Assembly: GCA_017555805.1 (NCBI GenBank)
Contig: JAFZFR010000015.1
Location: 1-40,672 of the forward strand
Length of the DNA: 40,672 bases
Source: Alistipes sp.
GTDB taxonomy: Bacteria > Bacteroidota > Bacteroidia > Bacteroidales > Rikenellaceae
Reading direction: 5' to 3'
A program made the position numbers and the translations under genes. The notes below the pieces were generated by a model, which saw only the letters and a list, made by a program, of their open reading frames with translations, was not told the DNA's origin and did no database searches. Below are positions 14,808 through 22,513 of the stretch, piece after piece. Positions within the stretch are counted from its first letter, which is position 1, and each line of letters starts with the position of its first letter.

Positions 14808-17132
14808 ATGAAGAGAATTTTTACCATATTTTTCCTCGCTCTCTGTGCGACCCTTTCGGCGAATGCGGCAGTTGAGCAGGCCGACACCACACGCCACATC
14901 GTGGTGGACGATGTCAGCATCATCGCCTCGGCACCCAAGCAGCACTTCGGTCTCTCGAAGGAGCCTATCTCATCGAGCGTTGTGAACCTCTCGCTCCTGG
15001 AGCGCGAGGGCATTACCTCTGTGAAGCAGTTGTCGGCGCTGATGCCTAACTTCTACCAGCCCGACTACGGCTCGCGTATGACCTCGTCAATCTATGTGCG
15101 CGGTTTCGGTGCGCGTATCGACCAGCCTGTGATTGGTATGATGGTCGATGGCGTTGCCTATATGAACAAGAACAACTACGATTTCGATATGTTCGATGTT
15201 GCTCGCGTGGAGTTGTTGCGTGGTCCGCAGAGTACGCTCTACGGCCGTAACACTATGGGCGGTCAGATGAACATCTACACCCTCTCGCCAATGCACTACG
15301 AGGGCGTGCGCGGTACGCTGGAGTACGGCTCGGGCGCGTCGGGTCGCGTCAAGGCGTCGTACTATGGTCGCAGCAAGAGCGGTAAGTTCGGCGTGGCGTT
15401 GAGCGGCTACCACAGCCGTGTGGAGGATGGTTTCTTCGATAACGCCTACGACGGCAGCGATGTCGATTGGGGTTCATCGAGCGGCGGCCGTCTGCGCCTT
15501 ATCGGCAAGATGGGTCGAGGCTGGGAGATTGACAACACCGCTTCGTTCGGTTACAGTTACGAGGGCGGCTATGCTTATATGCTCTACGATGCCGAGAAGG
15601 ATGTGGTGAACGATGTAAACTACAACGGCCCAGGCAACTATATGCGTTGCAACTTTAGCGACGGACTAGTGCTTTCGTATAAGAATGATGCGATAAAATT
15701 CACATCTACAACAAGTTATCAGTATATGCACGACAGGATGCGTATGGATAACGACCTCACAATGCTCTCATATTTCAACCTTACGCAGGAGCAGCGCGAG
15801 CACGCCTTTACCGAGGATTTGGTGGTGCGCTCGAACGATATGTCGCGCCGCTGGCAGTGGGTGACTGGTGCTTACGGCTTCTACAAGAAGAATAAGATGT
15901 ACGCACCCGTCTATATCCTCGAGGATGGTATGAAGCAGTTGATTTTGGGCAATATGCCTGCGATGTTGCAGAATATGCTGACTTTTGATAGAGATGTGCT
16001 TGCCATTGAGAGTAACTTCACTCTGCCAACCTACGGCTTGGCTCTCTATCATGAGTCATCAATCAGCGCGGGCGAGCGTTGGCGCTTTACTGCGGGTTTG
16101 CGACTCGACTACGAAGCCGCGCGTATGGAGTACAACAACTTTGCGGAGTTGGGCTACAAGATGGATATGAGCTCGATGCGCCCAGGTATGTTGATTGAGG
16201 GAAAGATGAATGTGCCATTCCAGGGCGAGGAGAAACTCGACTTCCTTGAGTTGTTGCCAAAGTTCGCGGTGAACTATACAACTGGTAAGGGTGATTTGTA
16301 CCTTACTGCTACACGCGGATATAAGGCGGGCGGTTTCAACACCCAAATCTTCTCTGACATCTTGCAGAGCAAGTTGAAGAATGCGCTGATGGCGGATGCG
16401 ATGTCCTCTATGGGTCGCCCCTCGCAGCCCGAGGATTCGCCCTACGATGCTGCTTCGGTTACGACCTACAAGCCCGAGTATAGTTGGAATTATGAGTTCG
16501 GCGGTCACCTCCGCTTCCCCGAGGCGCGTGTAAATCTGGACTTCGCGCTCTTCTGGATTGAGTGCCGCGACCAGCAACTCACCGTCTTCCCCGAGGGTCA
16601 GACTACGGGTCGTATGATGTCGAATGCGGGTGCGTCGCGCAGCCGCGGTGTGGAGTTGTTGGCAGCGTGGGAGGCTACGAAAAACCTCTCTTTGTCAGCG
16701 GCTTATGGCTACACCAACGCCAAGTTCGTGGAGTTCAACGACGGCGTGAATGACTATTCGGGCAACTACCTCCCATACGCACCACAGCACACCTCATCGC
16801 TGATGGCGTCATACTCTATCCCAGTGAATGCGAAGTGGTTGGATGAAATTGCGCTCAACGCATCTTGGCAGGGCGCGGGCAACATCTACTGGAACGAGGC
16901 TAACGGTCTGGAGGTAGGCGAGGAGAAGAAGTGGGTTGAGTTCAAGCAGGATTTTTACTCTCTGCTCAACGCATCGGTGGAGTTGCGTAAGGGTGATTAC
17001 TCACTCTCGTTGTGGGGCAAGAACCTCACCAACACCGACTTCTACACATTCTACTTTAAGTCGATGAATCGCAACTTTGTGAGCAAGGGCAAGCCAGTTC
17101 GTTTCGGCGCAACATTGAATTTTGCCTTTTAG
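14808..17132 (+). CDS. TonB-dependent outer-membrane receptor
   Basis: A 774-residue receptor. The signal peptide ends near SANA-AV, a candidate TonB-interaction stretch (TRHIVVDDVSII) follows, then a plug domain around residues 50-165 (IYVRGFGARIDQPVIGMMVDG, VELLRGPQSTLYGRNTMGGQMNI). A 22-strand barrel follows, closing with the terminal Phe of ATLNFAF. There is no SusC-type carboxypeptidase-regulatory domain and no SusD partner, so it is more like the siderophore, heme or cobalamin class than a glycan importer. The ligand is not evident. It has its own promoter, a candidate operator shared with a divergent LuxR-type regulator, and its own terminator. Confidence 0.92.
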   Translation: MKRIFTIFFLALCATLSANAAVEQADTTRHIVVDDVSIIASAPKQHFGLSKEPISSSVVNLSLLEREGITSVKQLSALMPNFYQPDYGSRMTSSIYVRGFGARIDQPVIGMMVDGVAYMNKNNYDFDMFDVARVELLRGPQSTLYGRNTMGGQMNIYTLSPMHYEGVRGTLEYGSGASGRVKASYYGRSKSGKFGVALSGYHSRVEDGFFDNAYDGSDVDWGSSSGGRLRLIGKMGRGWEIDNTASFGYSYEGGYAYMLYDAEKDVVNDVNYNGPGNYMRCNFSDGLVLSYKNDAIKFTSTTSYQYMHDRMRMDNDLTMLSYFNLTQEQREHAFTEDLVVRSNDMSRRWQWVTGAYGFYKKNKMYAPVYILEDGMKQLILGNMPAMLQNMLTFDRDVLAIESNFTLPTYGLALYHESSISAGERWRFTAGLRLDYEAARMEYNNFAELGYKMDMSSMRPGMLIEGKMNVPFQGEEKLDFLELLPKFAVNYTTGKGDLYLTATRGYKAGGFNTQIFSDILQSKLKNALMADAMSSMGRPSQPEDSPYDAASVTTYKPEYSWNYEFGGHLRFPEARVNLDFALFWIECRDQQLTVFPEGQTTGRMMSNAGASRSRGVELLAAWEATKNLSLSAAYGYTNAKFVEFNDGVNDYSGNYLPYAPQHTSSLMASYSIPVNAKWLDEIALNASWQGAGNIYWNEANGLEVGEEKKWVEFKQDFYSLLNASVELRKGDYSLSLWGKNLTNTDFYTFYFKSMNRNFVSKGKPVRFGATLNFAF

Positions 17133-17150
17133 CGAGCGGAAAACGATAAT

Positions 17151-17189
17151 AAAAGCAGGGTTGTCGCAGTGATAATCCTGCTTTTTTTG
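17151..17189 (+). terminator. Terminator of the TonB receptor gene
   Basis: AAAGCAGG (17152-17159) pairs with CCTGCTTT (from 17177), with a 17-base loop, ending in a T run. Confidence 0.78.
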
Positions 17190-17197
17190 TAACTTTG
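17190..17197 (+). promoter_or_regulatory. Candidate -7 box of the GDPD gene
   Basis: TAACTTTG matches TAnnTTTG directly after the preceding terminator's T run. No TTTG is found at the right distance upstream. Confidence 0.5.
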
Positions 17198-17220
17198 TCT
17201 AAACCAGAACAACTAAAACT

Positions 17221-18117
17221 ATGAAACGACTTTATATTTTCCTGCTGGCACTTGTGGCGTTGGTTGGATGCGACAACCGCACCGAGGCCGAGAAGATTCT
17301 TGGCTATCAGGCCGACCCGATGTCCGACGAGGTGCTTATCATCGCCCATCGTGGCGATTGGCGCTCCGCTCCCGAGAACTCACTGCACGCCTTTCAGGCT
17401 TGCATCGATGCGGGTTACGATATGGTGGAGGTGGATGTGCGTAAGACGAGCGATGGTGTGCTGGTGGTGATGCACGACGAGACCGTAAATCGCACAACCG
17501 AGGGCGTGGGCAAGGTGTCGGAGATGACCGCCGCTCAAATCACATCGTTGCGCCTCAGAAACGCTTGCGGTCGCGTGACGGAGTATGATGAGTATGTGCC
17601 TACATTCGAGCAGGTGCTGACGCTCTGCAAGGATAAGGTGGTGATTCATCTTGACAAGGGTTATGAGTTGTTCCGCGAGGTCTATGCCCTCACCGAGAAG
17701 CACGGGATGACCAATCAGGTGATGTTCAAGACCTCCGTCCACCCATCGCGCTTCAAGCAGGAGTATCCCGACCTTATCGGCAAGGTCCCCTATGTGCCAG
17801 TGCTTGGCGTGGGCGGCAAGAACTCCAGCGCAGTGATTGAGGAGTGTCTGGAACTCAAGCCATTAGCCATCGAGTGTGTGATTGGTAAGGAGACGCCCGA
17901 ACTGAAGGAGAATCTGCAACAGATGAAGGATGCGGGCGTGAAGATTTGTATCGGCTCGATGTGGGGCTCGGCTTGCGCGGGGCACGATGATGACCGCGCG
18001 GTGAAGAATGCCGATGCGGCGTGGGGCTGGATTTTGGAGCAGGGCGCAACGCAGATTATGACCGACCGCCCTTACGAATTATTGAACTACTTACAAGAAC
18101 GAGATTTGCATAGATAA
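17221..18117 (+). CDS. Glycerophosphodiester phosphodiesterase family lipoprotein
   Basis: A 298-residue GDPD-domain protein with a lipoprotein signal (LVALVGC, Cys17). GDPDs hydrolyse glycerophosphodiesters to glycerol-3-phosphate plus an alcohol. Conserved catalytic residues are present: His43-Arg44 in AHRGD, Glu52 in PENS, Glu70 and Asp72 in VEVDVR, and His85 in MHDETVNRTTEG. Calcium or another divalent metal would bind the acidic set. The C-terminal metal/phosphate region (IECVIGKE, GVKICIGSM, MTDRP) is also intact. It would act in the periplasm or at the outer membrane on deacylated phospholipids or teichoic-like or mannan phosphodiesters. It is monocistronic and shares a bidirectional terminator with the convergent GH76 gene. 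Confidence 0.92.
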   Translation: MKRLYIFLLALVALVGCDNRTEAEKILGYQADPMSDEVLIIAHRGDWRSAPENSLHAFQACIDAGYDMVEVDVRKTSDGVLVVMHDETVNRTTEGVGKVSEMTAAQITSLRLRNACGRVTEYDEYVPTFEQVLTLCKDKVVIHLDKGYELFREVYALTEKHGMTNQVMFKTSVHPSRFKQEYPDLIGKVPYVPVLGVGGKNSSAVIEECLELKPLAIECVIGKETPELKENLQQMKDAGVKICIGSMWGSACAGHDDDRAVKNADAAWGWILEQGATQIMTDRPYELLNYLQERDLHR

Positions 18118-18150
18118 CAAAAAAAGGCTACCGCAAAGGGTAGCCTTCTC
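18117..18150. terminator. Bidirectional terminator between the GDPD and GH76 genes
   Basis: AAGGCTACC and GGGTAGCCTT (18124-18147) form a stem with a GCAAA loop. The minus-strand reading ends in TTTTTTT and the plus-strand reading in CTCTATTT. The gap between the two stop codons is only about 50 bp. Confidence 0.85.
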
Positions 18151-18168
18151 TATTTCAGGAAAGAGCGT

Positions 18169-19434
18169 TTACTCCTTGGGAGGGAACAGAAGCATCAACG
18201 ATGGGATGCCCGATGCCTCGTAAGAATCGACCTTCTCGTATGGGGCGGTGCGCTTGTGGTACTCGCCGTCGATGATGTTGCGGCTCTTGTCGCGGTTAGC
18301 CCAGCCCGTTGTGATGTTCTTGTAGAGGAACGGCAGGTACTGCGTCTGTCCGCAGTCATAGACCAGGATGGCCATATACTGCGCGAAGATAGCGGTGTAG
18401 ATACCCTGCTCGATGCCGCGCTCAAATGGCAACAGACCATACTGCGCCGACATTGCGCCACAACTGTAATCAGCCGCCTTGATGGCGTTGTCGAGGTAGT
18501 GCTTGTCGCCGGTGTTCAGGTAAAGAAGCGCAGACGAGCCAATGAATGTAGCCTGGTTGTAGATATGCACCTTCCAGTCGGGACGACCCTCGCCGTGACG
18601 GCTGTCGGCGATGCGGCCAGTTCGTGGGTCAAAGAGGTTCTTCTCGCCCCACGCGTAAATCTCCTTCGCCATCTTCAGGTATGTCTCCTTGGTCTGGTAG
18701 AGTGGCTTGTCGCCCTCGGGCTCCTTGCGGTCGGCAGGCACATTGTTGTGAAGCATCATAGCGGCGCATACGGTTGGGAAGTTGATGCACGCCATCTTGC
18801 CGTGCGATGACTCGTTGGGCTTTGGGTTCTGGATAGGGTACCAGCGCCAGAACATACCGCCCTTCTTTGGGTCGTAAGAGCCGTTGTCGCCCACGATGTC
18901 AGAGCCATACCACACGCGGCTGAAACTATCCTCCGAGTAGCGCAGGTAGTCCTCGTCGCCGAAGAGTTCATAGCCACGAGCCAGCGAGATTGTCCACCAC
19001 ATAATGTCGTCGTAGATAAACCAGCCAGTATTCTCGTTGTTGTCGTGGAAGTTAAAGCCTGTGTAGTGCTTGCGGTTGCCGTTGTAAATCTTCTTCACAA
19101 GGTCGCGGTACTCCGCCGCGCGCTTCTTGTCACCCACCTTCTCGGCGAGCAGGCAGGCATCCATAGCCATATTCCAATACATAGGCTGGCACCAGATTGC
19201 CGCTGCGCCGTTGAAGCGGTCCTTGGCGCGTGCGTAGGTGTTGTCGTGCTTGTAGATGTACTTCTTCGAGTCGAGGAATACGCTGTTGAAGCCCTCGTAG
19301 GCAGCCCATACATCAGCAAGAGTGTATTGGTTATCAGTGGGTTGTGGGGCGGGTTGTTCGGTTGTTTTGTTTGCGTAGCAGAACGCTGCGGCGATGCAAC
19401 AAAGTGTCACTGTCAGCACAATAATCTTCTTCAT
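18169..19434 (-). CDS. GH76 family protein, putative alpha-1,6-mannanase
   Basis: A 421-residue exported protein (signal peptide residues 1-21). The body is an alpha/alpha barrel of the GH76 family. The hallmark paired aspartates are in WFIYDDIMWWTISLARGYE (Asp142, Asp143), where GH76 endo-alpha-1,6-mannanases have their nucleophile and acid/base. Further aromatic, sugar-facing motifs are visible: CQPMYWNMAMDACLLAEK, FNFHDNNENTGWF and HIYNQATFIGSSALLYL. The likely substrate is yeast-type or bacterial alpha-mannan backbone. No SusC/SusD pair or other mannan genes are nearby, so it is not in a canonical mannan utilisation locus. Its -7 box sits just after the terminator of uxaC. Family call is strong; precise specificity is not testable here. 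Confidence 0.88.
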   Translation of the reverse strand: MKKIIVLTVTLCCIAAAFCYANKTTEQPAPQPTDNQYTLADVWAAYEGFNSVFLDSKKYIYKHDNTYARAKDRFNGAAAIWCQPMYWNMAMDACLLAEKVGDKKRAAEYRDLVKKIYNGNRKHYTGFNFHDNNENTGWFIYDDIMWWTISLARGYELFGDEDYLRYSEDSFSRVWYGSDIVGDNGSYDPKKGGMFWRWYPIQNPKPNESSHGKMACINFPTVCAAMMLHNNVPADRKEPEGDKPLYQTKETYLKMAKEIYAWGEKNLFDPRTGRIADSRHGEGRPDWKVHIYNQATFIGSSALLYLNTGDKHYLDNAIKAADYSCGAMSAQYGLLPFERGIEQGIYTAIFAQYMAILVYDCGQTQYLPFLYKNITTGWANRDKSRNIIDGEYHKRTAPYEKVDSYEASGIPSLMLLFPPKE

Positions 19435-19463
19435 ACAATCTTTGTTTTAAGGTTTTATAGTCC

Positions 19464-19471
19464 CAAAGATA
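19464..19471 (-). promoter_or_regulatory. Candidate -7 box of the GH76 gene
   Basis: Minus-strand TATCTTTG is a full match to TAnnTTTG, 30 bp before the start. The place of the -33 element is taken up by the uxaC terminator stem, so terminator and promoter nearly overlap. Confidence 0.55.
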
Positions 19472-19482
19472 GGAATAATTTA

Positions 19483-19519
19483 CAAAAAAAAGCGCATATT
19501 TATTAAATAATATGCACTT
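19483..19519 (-). terminator. Terminator of uxaC
   Basis: Minus-strand AGTGCATATT and AATATGCGCT form a stem around an AT-rich loop, followed by eight T. Confidence 0.78.
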
Positions 19520-19531
19520 TCCGTTTCGCCG

Positions 19532-20935
19532 TTAGAATTTGAAATACTCCTTGGCATTGTTGTAGGAGATGTTTTCCACCATCTGCCCGATGAAATCAAT
19601 CTCGCTTGCTGGGAGCAGACCCGCCTCGATGTCGTTGCCAATGAGGTTGCAGAGTGTGCGGCGGAAGTACTCGTGGCGAGGGTAACTTAAGAAACTGCGC
19701 GAGTCGGTGAGCATACCCACAAAGCGGCTCAATAAACCAAGCAAAGAGAGGGCGTTCATCTGTCGTTCCATACCATCTTTCTGGTCGAGGAACCACCATC
19801 CCGAGCCGAACTGAATCTTGCCCGCAATCTCGCCATCCTGGAAGTTGCCTATCATCGTTGCCACCATCTCGTTATCGCGTGGATTGAGGTTGTAGAGGAT
19901 GGTCTTTGTCAGTTTCCCCTGCTTGTCCAAGCGGTCGAGATACTTCGCCATATTCTTTGCCAAAGTGAAGTCGCCGATAGAGTCAAAACCTGTATCCACA
20001 CCAATTGACGCCATCTTGCGCGAGTTGTTGTTGCGGATTACGCCGAAGTGGAACTGCTGTGTCCAGCTTGTCGCGTGGTCCATAATGCCGAACTCAACGA
20101 GCATAGCGCTCTTGTATTTTCTTATCTCCTCGTCGGTCAGCGGCGTGCCGCCATAGACCTTTGTGAAAATCTGCTCAATCTCATTTTGCGTGTAATCCTC
20201 GGCGTAGAACTCCTCGATGCCGTGGTCGCTCAGGCGGCAGCCCACGCTCTCGAAGTAGCGGTGGCGCACCAGCAGGGCGTCGATGAGGGTTGTGAACGAG
20301 CGAATCTCCACGCCCGACACCTCGGCAAGAAGGTCAATATAAGCCTTGAACGCCGCTGGGTTCTCCACAGCCATCGCCTTGTCGGGTCGCCAGGTGGGCA
20401 ACACCTTGCACTCGAAGCCATCATCCTTGCACTTGATGTGGTGCTCCAACGAGTCCACAGGGTCATCCGTAGTGCATACCACCTCCACATTGTAACGGCG
20501 CATCAATCCGCGAGCCGAATACTCGGGCTGCTGGATGAGGGCGTTGCAGTGGTCGTAAATCTCTCGCGCCGTAGAGGGCTTGAGCAGGGTATCCACGCCA
20601 AAGGCGGTCTTAAGTTCGAGGTGAGTCCAGTGGTAGAGCGGGTTACGCATCGTGTAAGGAACGGTCTCCGCCCACTTCTCGAACTTCTCCCAGTCCGAAG
20701 CATCGCCCGTGCAGTAGCGCTCCGCCACACCATTGGTACGCATCGCGCGCCACTTGTAGTGGTCGCCGTCGAGCCATATCTCGGCTATCGAGCGGAAACG
20801 ATGGTCGGCAGCCACCAGCGCGGGGTTGAGGTGGCAGTGGTAATCTATGATAGGCATTTTCGCGGCGTGGTCGTGGTAAAGACGCTCCGCCGTAGGGGTC
20901 TGTAAAAGGAAGTTTTCGTCATTAAATGTTTTCAT
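19532..20935 (-). CDS. uxaC: Uronate (glucuronate) isomerase
   Basis: UxaC interconverts D-glucuronate and D-fructuronate (or D-galacturonate and D-tagaturonate). The 467-residue length fits the family (E. coli 470). The amidohydrolase-fold metal site is seen in PIIDYHCHLNP (His33, His35). Other typical segments are DHYKWRAMRTNGV, CTTDDPVDSLEHH, the late SIGVDTGFDSIGDF, the arginine-rich NPRDNEMVATMIGNFQ, and SRSFLSYPRHEYFRRTLCN near the end. Its product feeds the UxuB-like reductase and UxuA encoded 10 kb to the left. It is divergent from two beta-helix proteins that may release uronates from polymers. Identification is secure. Confidence 0.97.
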   Translation of the reverse strand: MKTFNDENFLLQTPTAERLYHDHAAKMPIIDYHCHLNPALVAADHRFRSIAEIWLDGDHYKWRAMRTNGVAERYCTGDASDWEKFEKWAETVPYTMRNPLYHWTHLELKTAFGVDTLLKPSTAREIYDHCNALIQQPEYSARGLMRRYNVEVVCTTDDPVDSLEHHIKCKDDGFECKVLPTWRPDKAMAVENPAAFKAYIDLLAEVSGVEIRSFTTLIDALLVRHRYFESVGCRLSDHGIEEFYAEDYTQNEIEQIFTKVYGGTPLTDEEIRKYKSAMLVEFGIMDHATSWTQQFHFGVIRNNNSRKMASIGVDTGFDSIGDFTLAKNMAKYLDRLDKQGKLTKTILYNLNPRDNEMVATMIGNFQDGEIAGKIQFGSGWWFLDQKDGMERQMNALSLLGLLSRFVGMLTDSRSFLSYPRHEYFRRTLCNLIGNDIEAGLLPASEIDFIGQMVENISYNNAKEYFKF

Positions 20936-20959
20936 CTCTCTCGCGTTTTAGTTCTTCTA

Positions 20960-20967
20960 CAAATATA
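20960..20967 (-). promoter_or_regulatory. Candidate -7 box of uxaC
   Basis: Minus-strand TATATTTG matches TAnnTTTG, 25 bp before the start. No TTTG at the proper distance upstream. Confidence 0.5.
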
Positions 20968-20975
20968 CAATTTTC

Positions 20976-21008
20976 TTGCACAACATACGATAATTTTTCG
21001 TAATTTTG
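20976..21008 (+). promoter_or_regulatory. Candidate promoter of the beta-helix gene pair
   Basis: TTG at 20976-20978 and TAATTTTG at 21001-21008 are 22 bp apart, slightly more than the usual 19-21. It lies within the 100-bp divergent gap with uxaC. Confidence 0.55.
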
Positions 21009-21035
21009 TTAGTGTAGGATGTATAACATAGCAAA

Positions 21036-22511
21036 ATGAAGCATATCGTATTACTATTTAGCGCCTTGCTGCTGCTCGGTTGTGCGGGCGGGGCGCGCAT
21101 TGAGCAGGAGTCATCATCGGCGACTCTCCGTAAGATTGACCGCCAGGCGGAGCGGATGAAGCGAAAAATACTCTCGGCGGAGAGCGTGGCGCTGCCCGCG
21201 GGCACGATTTACTATGTCTCGGCGGAGGGTGATGACGCTAACGACGGACTCTCGCCCGAGAGGCCTCTGCTCTCGATTGCGAAGGTCAATGCACTCAATT
21301 TGCAACCCGAGGATGGCGTGTTGTTCCGTCGCGGGGATTTGTGGCGCGGACAACTTTTGACGCAGAAGGGCGTCACCTACTCGGCATACGGCGAGGGCGA
21401 GAAACCACGCCTCTACGGCTCGCCCTGCGATGCGGCGGTGGAGGACAGATGGGTCGCTACCGACACGCCCAATGTCTATATGTACGATATGGAGTTGGCG
21501 GATGATGTCGGGACGCTGGTATTTAATCACGGCGAGGCGAATGCGATAAAGATTTTGAAGGTCTATCACGCCGACGGCACAACCACAAATGTCTATACGG
21601 GCGAGCCCTTTGCGGGCGGATGTGACCTGAAGCGAGACCTCGATTTCTTCCACGACTACCGCGATGAAAAACGCCTCTACCTCTGCTCAACCGAGGGAAA
21701 CCCTGCCGAGCGCTTTGCCTCAATTGAGATGAATGTGCGAGGCTGCGTGATTACGGCGGTGGATAATGTCCACATCGACAACCTCTGCATCAAGTATGGC
21801 GGCTCGCACGGCATCGGCTCGGGCACAACGAAGGGTCTGACCGTCACAAACTGCGAGATTGGCTGGATTGGCGGCTCTATGCTTATGCCCGCTCCGCCCG
21901 AGGGTGGACGCGATGCGCGTTACGGCAACGGCATTGAGATTTATGGCGGCTGCGACCACTTCGAGGTGCGCGACTGCTACATCTACCAGTGCTACGATGC
22001 GGGCATAACCAACCAAAATCAGGATGCGGTGAGCGACTCTTCGCGCACGATGCGTAATGTGACCTACGCCAACAACCTTGTGGAGCGCTGCGAGATGTCA
22101 ATCGAATACTACCTCGGCGCGCAGAATATGCCGACCGAGAGTTATATGCAGAACATCCTCTTCGAGGGCAACATCTTGCGTTGGGCGGGTTACGGCTGGG
22201 GCGACCAGCACCCCGAGCCAGCATGGGGCGCGCACCTGAAGTCGTGGTGGATGCACTACAACAAGGCGGAGAACTTCATCATCCGCAACAACATCTTCGA
22301 CCGTAGCGACGCCAACCTCGTAAATGTGGTGGCGGGCGATGCCGAGTGGCTGCCCGAGATGGCTGGCAACACCTATGTCCAGTACCTCGGCGCCGATGGC
22401 GGACGCATCGGTCAGCCCTGGGCAGACTATAAGTTCGATGATGAGTTCCCCAAGGTGGTGGAGCAGGTGTTGGGTGAAAAGGATATTAATATTACATTTA
22501 TCAAGCAGTAG
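21036..22511 (+). CDS. Right-handed beta-helix lipoprotein (paralogue 1 of a tandem pair)
   Basis: A 491-residue protein with a lipoprotein signal (LLLLGC, Cys16). After a charged helical segment (SSSATLRKIDRQAERMKRKI, about 27-46) comes the entry motif of pectate-lyase-like beta-helix proteins, GTIYYVSAEGDDANDGLSPERPL (about 56-78). Asn-rich coil repeats follow at about 240-430 (LTVTNCEIGWIGGS, FEVRDCYIYQCYDAGIT, FIIRNNIFDRSDANLVN). This fold is used by polysaccharide lyases, GH28-like hydrolases and epimerases. I cannot assign catalytic residues. The neighbour is a close paralogue starting 2 bp after the stop. Being divergent from uxaC suggests uronate-containing substrates such as pectin. 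Fold confident, activity inferred. Confidence 0.82.
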   Translation: MKHIVLLFSALLLLGCAGGARIEQESSSATLRKIDRQAERMKRKILSAESVALPAGTIYYVSAEGDDANDGLSPERPLLSIAKVNALNLQPEDGVLFRRGDLWRGQLLTQKGVTYSAYGEGEKPRLYGSPCDAAVEDRWVATDTPNVYMYDMELADDVGTLVFNHGEANAIKILKVYHADGTTTNVYTGEPFAGGCDLKRDLDFFHDYRDEKRLYLCSTEGNPAERFASIEMNVRGCVITAVDNVHIDNLCIKYGGSHGIGSGTTKGLTVTNCEIGWIGGSMLMPAPPEGGRDARYGNGIEIYGGCDHFEVRDCYIYQCYDAGITNQNQDAVSDSSRTMRNVTYANNLVERCEMSIEYYLGAQNMPTESYMQNILFEGNILRWAGYGWGDQHPEPAWGAHLKSWWMHYNKAENFIIRNNIFDRSDANLVNVVAGDAEWLPEMAGNTYVQYLGADGGRIGQPWADYKFDDEFPKVVEQVLGEKDINITFIKQ

Positions 22512-22513
22512 AT

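Noticed and set aside
20048..20905. Long open frame opposite uxaC
   Set aside because: Antisense shadow; no family features, while uxaC on the other strand is certain.
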